A DNA stretch of 64,000 nt from Sodalinema lacuna_A. GTDB taxonomy: Bacteria; Cyanobacteriota; Cyanobacteriia; Cyanobacteriales; Geitlerinemataceae. Every line of letters starts with the position of its first letter. Within the stretch, counting starts at the first letter, position 1. The position numbers and the translations under genes were made by a program. The stretch is from positions 124,001-188,000 of the forward strand of contig FSSI02000002.1 in NCBI GenBank assembly GCA_900149785.2, in the 5' to 3' direction. This document shows positions 17,851-25,354 of this stretch, one piece after another. A model generated the notes under the pieces. The model saw nothing but the letters and a program-made list of their open reading frames with translations, did no database searches and was not told the DNA's origin.

Positions 17851-18393
17851 ATGACTCAGGCTTCCGGCTCAACCGATGTCCCCTCCATGGGACGACGGCA
17901 ATTCATGAACTTTCTGACGTTTGGTGCAGTTACCGGAACGGCTCTCGGTGCGCTGTACCCCGTCGTTAAATACTTTATCCCCCCGTCGAGTGGTGGCAGT
18001 GGCGGCGGTATCGTCGCTAAGGATGCCCTCGGCAATGATGTGAAGGGGACGGACTTCCTCGCTGAACACAATGTCGGCGATCGCGTCCTCACTCAAGGCT
18101 TCAAAGGAGATCCGACCTACATCGTCGTTGAAGGCGAACAGGCGATCGCCGATTACGGCCTCAACGCCGTTTGCACTCACCTCGGCTGTGTGGTTCCCTG
18201 GAATGCCAGTGCAGAGAAGTTTATCTGCCCCTGTCACGGGTCCCAGTACAACAAAGCGGGTAAAGTGGTTCGCGGTCCCGCTCCTCTGTCTTTGGCCCTA
18301 GTCCATGTGGATGTGGCAGAAGACGATAATGTGGTTCTCACCCAGTGGACTGAAGAAGACTTCCGCACTCAGGAAAAACCCTGGTGGGTTTAA
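17851..18393 (+). CDS. petC: Cytochrome b6f complex Rieske iron-sulfur subunit
   Basis: Carries the [2Fe-2S] cluster that takes electrons from plastoquinol in the thylakoid b6f complex. The 180-residue protein has an N-terminal RRQFMNFLTFGAVTGTAL targeting/anchor segment of twin-arginine type and a glycine-rich hinge (SSGGSGGG). Cluster ligands are C108, H110 in CTHLGC and C126, H129 in CPCHGSQ; C113 and C128 form the disulfide. petA follows 85 bp downstream, the usual cyanobacterial petCA operon. Confidence 0.98.
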   Translation: MTQASGSTDVPSMGRRQFMNFLTFGAVTGTALGALYPVVKYFIPPSSGGSGGGIVAKDALGNDVKGTDFLAEHNVGDRVLTQGFKGDPTYIVVEGEQAIADYGLNAVCTHLGCVVPWNASAEKFICPCHGSQYNKAGKVVRGPAPLSLALVHVDVAEDDNVVLTQWTEEDFRTQEKPWWV

Positions 18394-18478
18394 CGCTCCC
18401 CCCAACCTCTCCCCACCCGGGAGAGATTATTTTGAGAATTCCCCTAGCCATTGAGAGAAGAGAACGTTGTCACAATTG

Positions 18479-19474
18479 ATGAAATACTCTAGTGCTTGGG
18501 CGACAACACGGTTCGCCCCTTTGATGACCCTGGCGAGAAAAGGACTCCTGGTTAGCTTGGCAGCAGTGGCTGTCTTTGTGGCCAGTGATATCCTTGTTCC
18601 TCAAGCCGCCGCCGCTTACCCCTTCTGGGCTCAACAAACGGCCCCAGAAACCCCTCGTGAAGCCACCGGACGCATTGTTTGCGCCAACTGTCACCTGGCT
18701 GAAAAAGCAATCAACGTCGAGGTGCCTCAGTCGGTGCTTCCCGATACGGTTTTTAAAGCGGTAGTTCAGGTTCCTTACGATACCTCGAAACAACAAGTTC
18801 TCGGTGATGGCAGTAAGGCTGGCTTAAATGTCGGTGCTGTGCTGATGCTCCCCGAGGGCTTTAAAATTGCTCCCGAAGACCGCATTTCTGAAGAACTCAA
18901 GGAAGAAATCGAGGGCATTTTCTACCAAAATTACACCCCCGACCAAGAGAACGTGGTTCTCGTCGGCCCTCTACCGGGTGAGGAACATCAAGAATTGGTC
19001 TTCCCGGTTCTGTCTCCTGACCCCAATCGCGATTCCTCGGTTCACTTTGGTAAGTATTCTGTCCACGCGGCTGGTAACCGGGGTCGTGGTCAAATCTATC
19101 CGGCCGGTAATAACAGCAATAACATTGCTTACAAGGCTCAAAATGCTGGAACGATTACCGCCATTGACCCCAGTGATGAGGGTGGCTATACGGTCACGCT
19201 AACGACTGAGGACGGGTCTGAAGTGGTCGAGTCGGTTCCCCCTGGTCCCGAGATGTTGGCCTCGGTGGGTGATACCGTCGCCGCTGGTGATGTGCTGACA
19301 ACTGATCCCAATGTGGGTGGTTTCGGTCAGAAGGATACGGAAATTGTCCTACAAAACCCAGCTCGGATTCAGGGCTTGTTAGGCTTCTTTGCCTTGGTTG
19401 CTTTGGCTCAAATCATGCTGGTTCTCAAGAAGAAACAAGTTGAGAAAGTTCAAGCGGCTGAAATGGAATTTTAA
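18479..19474 (+). CDS. petA: Cytochrome f
   Basis: The c-type cytochrome of the b6f complex, passing electrons to plastocyanin or cytochrome c6 in the lumen. A Sec signal peptide ends at AAAA|YPFW, so mature protein begins with the tyrosine that serves as axial heme ligand. The heme motif CANCH is at residues 68-72. A C-terminal membrane anchor (GLLGFFALVALAQIMLVLKKKQ) holds it in the thylakoid. I chose the ATG at 18479; a TTG four codons earlier is also open. It is co-transcribed with petC and followed by a strong hairpin. Confidence 0.97.
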   Translation: MKYSSAWATTRFAPLMTLARKGLLVSLAAVAVFVASDILVPQAAAAYPFWAQQTAPETPREATGRIVCANCHLAEKAINVEVPQSVLPDTVFKAVVQVPYDTSKQQVLGDGSKAGLNVGAVLMLPEGFKIAPEDRISEELKEEIEGIFYQNYTPDQENVVLVGPLPGEEHQELVFPVLSPDPNRDSSVHFGKYSVHAAGNRGRGQIYPAGNNSNNIAYKAQNAGTITAIDPSDEGGYTVTLTTEDGSEVVESVPPGPEMLASVGDTVAAGDVLTTDPNVGGFGQKDTEIVLQNPARIQGLLGFFALVALAQIMLVLKKKQVEKVQAAEMEF

Positions 19475-19564
19475 GCCGCTAATTGGCTTTTATACCCATG
19501 TTTTTGATAATCCTGTGATAGCGGTTGAACTTTTACCGCGATCAACTCTTGGTTTTGTCTAATG

Positions 19565-19603
19565 AAAACGGCGTTCTCATTTTATGGGGACGCCGTTTTG
19601 TTC
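19565..19603 (+). terminator. Rho-independent terminator after petA
   Basis: A perfect 10-bp stem, AAAACGGCGT (19565-19574) with ACGCCGTTTT (19590-19599), with T residues at its end, sits ~90 bp after petA. Confidence 0.85.
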
Positions 19604-19735
19604 AAGGAGTTTAAGTCTCAAAGAGATTTGGTTTCTTAATGTCCTTTTCTCAATGTCCTGAAGCTTGCTAAGATACTACGAACGCGATCGCCCCTTTGGA
19701 TTGCGGCACTGTTTAAAACATTACTTAAGGTTACT

Positions 19736-20587
19736 GTGGCCGTCGACGAGAAAATTATTACAACGCCATCTGGGGATTGGTTTTACCGCGAGGTGCATCC
19801 CCCCAATCCGACTGACTTACCGCCAGTGGTCTTCCTTCATGGCTTGCCCTCCCTTGGCTACAGTTGGAGTGCTTTACTCCCGGATTTAGCCAGTCAGGGA
19901 CTTCAGGGAATTGCCCCAGATTGGCTGGGATTCGGGCGATCGCATAAACCGCAAAAACGAGACTTTGCCTATACTCCCGATGCCTTTATCGAGGCGTTAC
20001 AGGGCTTTCTCGATACCATGGAACTCGATCGCATCTCCTTAGTCGTACAGGGCTTCCTCGGGTCCGTGGGCCTACAATACGCCCTACGCCACCGCGATCG
20101 CATCGACCGCCTCGCCATCCTCAACGCCCCCCTCTCCCCCGAAGCTAAACTCCCCTGGAAACTCAAACAAATGAGTTTTCCCCTCATCGGCGACATGATG
20201 ACCCAAGACCCCCTGCTGATTGACCGCACCCTCGAAGCCGGTAGCGGCTTTGTCATCCCCGACGAAGATCTCGATGTCTATCGTCGTCCCTGGCTAAAAA
20301 CCTCCGATTCCGGGCGATCGCTTCTCTATACCCTGCAAAATCTCCAACTGAAGACCGCCATGAGCGAAATTAGCGACGGTTTCGCCTCCTGGAGTCAACC
20401 CACCCTCGTCATGTGGGGCATGGTAGACCCCTGGTTGCCCCCCGAACCGGCCCAGGCCTTCAGTCAAAACCTAGAGAATGGCGATTTTGTCAGCCTTCCC
20501 GAAGCCGCCCATTATCCCCAAGAACACTGGTCTGAGGATGTGGGCAAACGGCTGATTCCCTTTCTACGCAAGTCATCAGCCACCTAA
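19736..20587 (+). CDS. Alpha/beta-hydrolase fold protein lacking the usual nucleophile
   Basis: A 283-residue protein with the fold marks VVFLHGLPSLGYSW (oxyanion loop), DWLGFGRS, a late acid in WGMVDPWLP and a histidine in EAAHYPQEHW. It resembles haloalkane dehalogenase/epoxide hydrolase relatives. At the nucleophile elbow, where relatives have VVQDWGG or GHSMGG, this protein reads VVQGFLGS, so a glycine occupies the catalytic position. It may therefore be non-hydrolytic or use other residues. The start is GTG at 19736 (VAVDEKIITT). It does not share an obvious operon with petA, since a terminator lies between. Confidence 0.82.
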   Translation: MAVDEKIITTPSGDWFYREVHPPNPTDLPPVVFLHGLPSLGYSWSALLPDLASQGLQGIAPDWLGFGRSHKPQKRDFAYTPDAFIEALQGFLDTMELDRISLVVQGFLGSVGLQYALRHRDRIDRLAILNAPLSPEAKLPWKLKQMSFPLIGDMMTQDPLLIDRTLEAGSGFVIPDEDLDVYRRPWLKTSDSGRSLLYTLQNLQLKTAMSEISDGFASWSQPTLVMWGMVDPWLPPEPAQAFSQNLENGDFVSLPEAAHYPQEHWSEDVGKRLIPFLRKSSAT

Positions 20588-20641
20588 CCCGATGACCCCT
20601 GTTCCTGACATCCAACCCCCAAAAATTTGACCCCCGAAACT

Positions 20642-20911
20642 ATGGCTAAATATATCCTTTGGGGCCGCTATTGCGAGAATGCCCTAGAAAAACGACAACC
20701 CTATCGCCAAGCCCACTTAGACGGACTGGCCCAACAGAAAGACTCCGGGATTCTCGTTACCCTTGGCCCCACCGCCGACAACACCCAGGTGTTTGGCATC
20801 TATGACGCCGAAGACGAAGCCAGCGTTCGTCAACTGATTGAGAATGACCCCTACTGGAAACATGGCATTTGGACGGACTATGAGGTCAAAGCCTGGATTC
20901 AGGCCTTTTAG
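20642..20911 (+). CDS. YciI family protein
   Basis: An 89-residue small protein of the YCII-like fold: YILWGRYCENALEKRQPYR, HLDGL, GILVTLGPTAD, and a His/Asp pair typical of the family (RQAHLDGL). The family is usually of unknown function, with some members dehydrochlorinase-like. I took the ATG at 20642 because a TTG five codons upstream adds only MTPET. It lies 54 bp after the hydrolase and may share its transcript. Confidence 0.82.
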   Translation: MAKYILWGRYCENALEKRQPYRQAHLDGLAQQKDSGILVTLGPTADNTQVFGIYDAEDEASVRQLIENDPYWKHGIWTDYEVKAWIQAF

Positions 20912-21206
20912 GCTAGAAATCGACTAGAAATAGTCCAGAGATGGTCCAGATATAAAGACTTGGCGAAAGATGAAGGTTTGTTAAAGTTTGGGCGATCGCC
21001 CCTAAAAAATGTAACGTTTTGGCAAAGAAACCTAAAGCGTGCAGTAGGATCGGAAAACACTGAAAAACAGCCTAAACCCTTTCCTACCAAAGCGTTTCCT
21101 GGCTCTCCCTGCCCGGTTCTAACCTGAGAGGGATACCCATGGCAGCGGATTGATTCTATAATTTTGTTAAGAACCGTTTACTTGATGTTGCTTTTTTGCG
21201 GATGTT

Positions 21207-21794
21207 ATGCGTAGCCGCTTCACCTCCTCTGTCCCCGTCGAAATTCCCGTCCCCAACCAACCCATTCCCATTCAGCATTACCTGCGGCAACCTCAGCGGC
21301 TCGTCACCGCCCTAGTTGACCCGAGTCGAGTGGATGTCCTGAGTGCGGACTGTTTCCGCCTCAAAATGCGTCCCTTGCATTTCCTAATGCTGACCCTTCA
21401 GCCAACCGTAGATATGCGAGTTTGGGCCGATGCCCAAGGAACCGTGAAGCTACGTTCCGTTGGCTGTGAAATTCGCGGCGTTGAATACATCAACCAGCGA
21501 TTTTCCCTCGACCTCGTGGGGCGACTCGAACCCCACACCCACAACGGCAAAACGACCCTGTACGGGAAAGCCGACCTCAAAGTCGGCGTGGATATGCCTC
21601 CTGCCCTCTGGCTAACTCCCAAACCCATCATTGATGCCACAGGCAACACACTCCTAGCCAGTGTGTTACATACCGTTAAACAGCGGCTCACCCGTCATCT
21701 TATCGCCGACTATCGAGCCTGGGCCGGGGAAACTCAACAAGACACGCCCCTCTCCCTCTCGCCCAAAATGTCCCCGAAAATCCAAAGCAGCTAA
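21207..21794 (+). CDS. DUF1997 family protein
   Basis: A 195-residue protein of the cyanobacterial and plastid DUF1997 family. Recognised from YLRQPQRLVTALVDPSRVDVL, FRLKMRPLHFLMLTLQPTVD, and VDMPPALWLTPKPIIDATGN. The fold is probably SRPBCC/START-like lipid or pigment binding, by family analogy only. The ~295-bp region upstream has nothing I can name. The flavin reductase gene follows after an STRR repeat. Confidence 0.78.
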   Translation: MRSRFTSSVPVEIPVPNQPIPIQHYLRQPQRLVTALVDPSRVDVLSADCFRLKMRPLHFLMLTLQPTVDMRVWADAQGTVKLRSVGCEIRGVEYINQRFSLDLVGRLEPHTHNGKTTLYGKADLKVGVDMPPALWLTPKPIIDATGNTLLASVLHTVKQRLTRHLIADYRAWAGETQQDTPLSLSPKMSPKIQSS

Positions 21795-21810
21795 GGCCCA
21801 TTACCGGCAG

Positions 21811-21837
21811 AGAGCGCACCACTTGCGGTACGCCCCT
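21811..21837 (-). repeat. Copy of a dispersed 27-bp repeat
   Basis: The reverse complement of this stretch matches 54318-54344, inside a MITE-like element, with three differences over 27 bp (shared core ACCGCAAGTGG). It may be the remnant of such an element. Confidence 0.55.
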
Positions 21838-21892
21838 CTTGCCTTTTGCCTCTTGCCTTTTGCCTTCTTCTCCCCTGTTCCCTATTCCCCAA
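21838..21892. repeat. Heptameric tandem repeats (TTGCCTC/TTTGCCT, TGTTCCC)
   Basis: An STRR-type run of TTGCCTn and TTCCCTR units directly upstream of the flavin reductase start. It leaves little room for a ribosome binding site; only CCCCAAAAAACACC separates it from the ATG. Confidence 0.85.
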
Positions 21893-21900
21893 AAAACACC

Positions 21901-22398
21901 ATGCTAGATACCGACGACAAAAAAGCAGCCAAGAAAACCCTACTTCGTAAAATCCCCCACGCTCTCTACATTTGCGGCGTGAAGGATGCCAATAGCGATA
22001 ACCTCAACGGCTTTACCGCCAGTTGGGTGATGCAGTCCTCCTTTGAACCGCCGCTCATCGTGAACTGCGTCAAAAATGACAGCGGTTCCCACGAAATGCT
22101 CAAATCCAGTGGCGTGTTTAGTCTAAGTTTCCTCGAACTCGGGCAAAAAGACCTCGCCCAAAAATTCTTCAAGCCTCAAAGCCGTGTCGGCAACAAATTT
22201 GAGGATGTCGAGTTTTATACTGCCGAAACAGGCTGTCCGATTATTAAGGACTCTCTCGGCTATGTAGAATGTCAAGTCGTCGGCTCTGTTGAGAAAGGAG
22301 ATCATACTGTCTTCGTCGGAGAAGTCATCGCAGCCGGCATTCACCGCGAAGGAGAGATTCTCAACCTCGAAAGCACTGGCTGGAACTACGGCGGTTAA
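21901..22398 (+). CDS. Flavin reductase-like domain protein
   Basis: A 165-residue FMN-binding split-barrel protein: PHALYICGVKDAN, NLNGFTASWVMQSSFEPPLIV, SSGVFSLSFLELGQKDLAQKF, and a C-terminal GDHTVFVGEVIAAGI. Cyanobacterial relatives resemble the flavin-reductase domain of flavodiiron proteins. The ATG at 21901 fits the family start; the frame is open upstream but crosses the repeat. The next gene starts 107 bp downstream after another repeat. Confidence 0.85.
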   Translation: MLDTDDKKAAKKTLLRKIPHALYICGVKDANSDNLNGFTASWVMQSSFEPPLIVNCVKNDSGSHEMLKSSGVFSLSFLELGQKDLAQKFFKPQSRVGNKFEDVEFYTAETGCPIIKDSLGYVECQVVGSVEKGDHTVFVGEVIAAGIHREGEILNLESTGWNYGG

Positions 22399-22416
22399 CT
22401 CCTCCGATGGAGAAGT

Positions 22417-22503
22417 TCTGCCTGTTGCCCCTTGCCTGTTGCCTATTGCCTGTTGCCTATTGCCTTCTCCCCCCTGTTCCCTGTTGCCTATTGCCTTCTT
22501 CCC
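22417..22503. repeat. Heptameric tandem repeats (TTGCCTR, TTCCCTR)
   Basis: About a dozen TTGCCTG/TTGCCTA/TTCCCTG units occupy nearly the whole spacer between the flavin reductase and the tautomerase genes, ending 3 bp before the next ATG. Confidence 0.9.
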
Positions 22504-22505
22504 CC

Positions 22506-22859
22506 ATGCCTTTAATCCAAGTTAAAACCTCTGCCCCCGCTCCCGATAAAGCGGCTGTCGAAGGAATGTTACAAGTCCTATCCTCCAAGCTATCGGGACA
22601 TCTCGGTAAATCAGAATCCTATGTGATGACCGCCTTTGAAGCCGATGTGCCGATGACCTTTGGCGGAACCCTTGACCCGGTTTGTTTTGTTGAAATCAAA
22701 AGTATTGGCTCGATGAGTTCGGCTCAGACGAAAGCCATGAGTGCTGATTTTTGTCAAGAAATTGAGTCCCGGCTAGGCGTTCCTGGGAAACGGATTTATA
22801 TTGAGTTTGCTGATGCCAAGGGCGCGATGTGGGGCTGGAATGGCTCTACCTTTGGTTAA
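22506..22859 (+). CDS. MIF-like phenylpyruvate tautomerase
   Basis: A 117-residue protein of the macrophage migration inhibitory factor family, which tautomerises phenylpyruvate or dopachrome-like compounds. After Met removal, Pro would be residue 1 (MPLIQVKTS), the catalytic base. Further marks are SSKLSGHLGKSESYVM (active-site Lys), DPVCFVEIKSIG, and RIYIEFADAKGAMWGWNGSTFG. The length matches the family. A hairpin terminator follows. Confidence 0.9.
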   Translation: MPLIQVKTSAPAPDKAAVEGMLQVLSSKLSGHLGKSESYVMTAFEADVPMTFGGTLDPVCFVEIKSIGSMSSAQTKAMSADFCQEIESRLGVPGKRIYIEFADAKGAMWGWNGSTFG

Positions 22860-22882
22860 GTCACTCTTAGTCAGGTTCTCTT

Positions 22883-22916
22883 CCCCGTTCTTCGTCGTTT
22901 GAGGAACGGGGTTTTC
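22883..22916 (+). terminator. Rho-independent terminator after the tautomerase gene
   Basis: Stem CCCCGTTC (22883-22890) pairs with GAACGGGG (22904-22911), followed by TTTTCC. Confidence 0.85.
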
Positions 22917-23075
22917 CTGTTGGTCAACGGCTGAAATGAAACTGTTGTGATACCATTCTGGGTAGCTTTAGGTCGCGATCGCGTCCCGAGGCACTCTCAA
23001 CTTTGGACTGAGAGAGGACAAACTATGCACGTCACCAGAGTCTAACTTGTGAATTATCCGAATAGTACGGCGGGG

Positions 23076-24104
23076 ATGAACCAACCGGAACCACTGCGGA
23101 TGGGGGTAGTCGGAGTCGGGAATATGGGGCAACACCATACCCGAGTGTTGAACCTCCTCAAAGATGTTGAGTTGGTTGGGGTTGCTGATGTTCAAGTCGA
23201 TCGCGGTTTAGATACAGCCAGCAAGTACCGGGTGAAGTTCTTCGAGGATTATCGCGATTTACTGCCCCATGTACAAGCCGTTTGTGTGGCGGTTCCGACT
23301 CGGTTACATCATTCGGTGGGCATGGATTGCTTGCAGAGTCGGGTCCATGTGATGATCGAGAAACCCATCGCCGCGAGTCTCGCTGAAGCCGAATCCTTGG
23401 TCAATCAGGCGGCGGAATCGGGCTGTATTCTTCAGGTGGGGCATATTGAACGCTTCAATCCGGCCTTTCAAGAACTCAGCAAAGTTTTAAAAACTGAAGA
23501 GGTTCTGGCCTTAGAGGCCCATCGTCTCAGTCCTTATTCCGATCGCGCCAATGATGTCTCGGTGGTGTTGGACTTGATGATTCATGACATCGATCTGATC
23601 TTAGAACTGATTGGCGATCGCGTCATGAAACTTTCAGCCAGCGGCAGTCGCATTTCTGGGTCTCCTCATCTCGATTATGTCACAGCCAATTTAGGCTTTG
23701 CCAACGGGGCGATCGCCACCCTCACCGCCAGCAAAGTCACCCATCGCAAACGTCGCACCATCGCCGCCCATTGTCAAACCTCCCTCACCGAAGCCGACTT
23801 CCTCAACAACGAAATTCTCATTCACCGCCAAACCACCGCCAACACCTCCACCGACTACGGCCAAGTGCTGTATCGTCAGGATGGACTCATTGAGAAAGTT
23901 CGCACCAGTAACATCGAGCCACTTCATGCTGAATTAGAACATTTCGTCAACTGTGTTCGCGGCGGAAATCAACCCTCCGTTGGCGGTGAACAAGCCCTAC
24001 GAGCCTTGCGTTTAGCCAGTTCCATCGAACAAATGGCCCTAGATGGTAAACTTTGGGACTCGCCCGATGTTGAATGGCTATCGGATGCCGCCATTTTGCA
24101 TTAA
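23076..24104 (+). CDS. Gfo/Idh/MocA family oxidoreductase
   Basis: An NAD(P)-dependent dehydrogenase of ~342 residues. The N-terminal Rossmann fold has MGVVGVGNMGQHHTRVLN; the family motif EKPIAASLAEAE and the substrate-domain GHIERFNPAFQEL follow, with a catalytic-type HDIDLILELI. The substrate, possibly a sugar or cyclitol, is not evident. The ATG at 23076 is used; a GTG at 23049 is in frame and equally open. It stands alone between a terminator and a peptidoglycan gene. Confidence 0.87.
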   Translation: MNQPEPLRMGVVGVGNMGQHHTRVLNLLKDVELVGVADVQVDRGLDTASKYRVKFFEDYRDLLPHVQAVCVAVPTRLHHSVGMDCLQSRVHVMIEKPIAASLAEAESLVNQAAESGCILQVGHIERFNPAFQELSKVLKTEEVLALEAHRLSPYSDRANDVSVVLDLMIHDIDLILELIGDRVMKLSASGSRISGSPHLDYVTANLGFANGAIATLTASKVTHRKRRTIAAHCQTSLTEADFLNNEILIHRQTTANTSTDYGQVLYRQDGLIEKVRTSNIEPLHAELEHFVNCVRGGNQPSVGGEQALRALRLASSIEQMALDGKLWDSPDVEWLSDAAILH

Positions 24105-24216
24105 TAATGGTTGTATAAATACAGGTTAAATGAGTCAAACTCACCCAAAGAGTTTCCCTGAATTTCAGCTAACTGTCCTGCAAACCTTCTGTTTCCTTCA
24201 CCTACCCTAAACGACC

Positions 24217-25347
24217 ATGACCGTTGTTAAACGTCCTCTGCTACGCCCCGGCGATGGAATTGACTCTCAGGAGTTTACCGAACCCGTCAAACTTCTGCAA
24301 CGGATTATGATTAAACTCAGGCTGTTGCCCATTAGTCAGCCCATTAACGGTCGCTTCGACTCTGCCCTAGAGAAAGCCGTCAAAGTCTTTCAAATGCAGA
24401 ATAACCTAAGTATGACCGGGATTGTTGGGGCGGAAACTTGGGCAGCGATTGATAGCAAGTTAGGACTCAATCAGGGGAGTCCATCCCCATCCCCATCCCC
24501 ATCTCCATCCCCGTCACCTCAACCCCTAGACCGTTATCCAGTCTTAAAAAAGGGCGATGGAATCGATTACCCAGAACTGGCTGAGGCGGTTAAAGTCTTA
24601 CAACGGTTACTGATTGAAGCCCGCATTTTTCCCCAAGATGAAATCGCCGATGGCAAGTTTGGGAATAACACCGAAGGGGGAGTCAAGCGCTTTCAATCTC
24701 TCAATGGTTTAGTGGTTGATGGAATCGTCGGACGAGATACCTGGTCTGCGTTAGTGAGTGGCCCGGTCACGATTTATGAACCGGAACGGGCCTCGCCGGT
24801 GTCTCAGTTTGATGTCTCCCGCATTGTGGCCTCGATTCCCTATCCTGATATCCGCGTCTATGCTCGTGATTCAGTTCCCTTGATTTTGGCGGCGTGTTTA
24901 GATCAGGGTGTCACAGATTTAGGACAGATTGCCTATGTTTTAGCCACCGCTGAACATGAATCTCATTTAGGAAAATGGATGACCGAATTGGCCAGCGGTT
25001 GGGCCTATGAATGGCGCTCAGATTTGGGTAATATCTATGCTGGAGATGGTCCGCGTTATAAAGGACGAGGCTTTGTTCAGATTACTGGACGAGCTAATTA
25101 TCGCTATTGGGCGGGTCGTTTGGGTATTGACTTAATTGGCAATCCTGAGTTGGCCGCGAATCAAGATATTGCGGCTGATTTGCTGGTTTTAGGAATGCGA
25201 GATGGGTCCTATACGGGTCATGCCTTGAATGATCATATTTTGGGATCACGGCGCGATTTTGTAAACGCTCGCCGTATCGTGAATTGGCTCGATCGCGCTG
25301 AACATATCGCCGCGATCGCTCGGGAGTTTTTGCGCGTCTTACGTTAG
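24217..25347 (+). CDS. Peptidoglycan-binding and lysozyme/chitinase-like protein
   Basis: A 376-residue cell-wall protein. Two peptidoglycan-binding type 1 repeats are at residues ~8-85 and ~110-185 (VKLLQRIM.., FDSALEKAVKVFQ, GIVGAETWAAI; then VKVLQRLL, GIVGRDTWSAL), separated by a Ser-Pro linker. The C-terminal ~170 residues resemble a GH19-type lysozyme fold: IAYVLATAEHESHLG (catalytic Glu), then YKGRGFVQITGRANYRYW. It lacks an obvious signal peptide, so export or phage-like release is unclear. The last gene of the unit, GT39, starts 7 bp after it. Confidence 0.85.
   Translation: MTVVKRPLLRPGDGIDSQEFTEPVKLLQRIMIKLRLLPISQPINGRFDSALEKAVKVFQMQNNLSMTGIVGAETWAAIDSKLGLNQGSPSPSPSPSPSPSPQPLDRYPVLKKGDGIDYPELAEAVKVLQRLLIEARIFPQDEIADGKFGNNTEGGVKRFQSLNGLVVDGIVGRDTWSALVSGPVTIYEPERASPVSQFDVSRIVASIPYPDIRVYARDSVPLILAACLDQGVTDLGQIAYVLATAEHESHLGKWMTELASGWAYEWRSDLGNIYAGDGPRYKGRGFVQITGRANYRYWAGRLGIDLIGNPELAANQDIAADLLVLGMRDGSYTGHALNDHILGSRRDFVNARRIVNWLDRAEHIAAIAREFLRVLR
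24482..24520 (+). repeat. Ser-Pro linker repeat
   Basis: About six copies of CCATCC encode a Ser-Pro dipeptide linker between the two peptidoglycan-binding domains. Confidence 0.85.
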
Positions 25348-25354
25348 TTAAACA

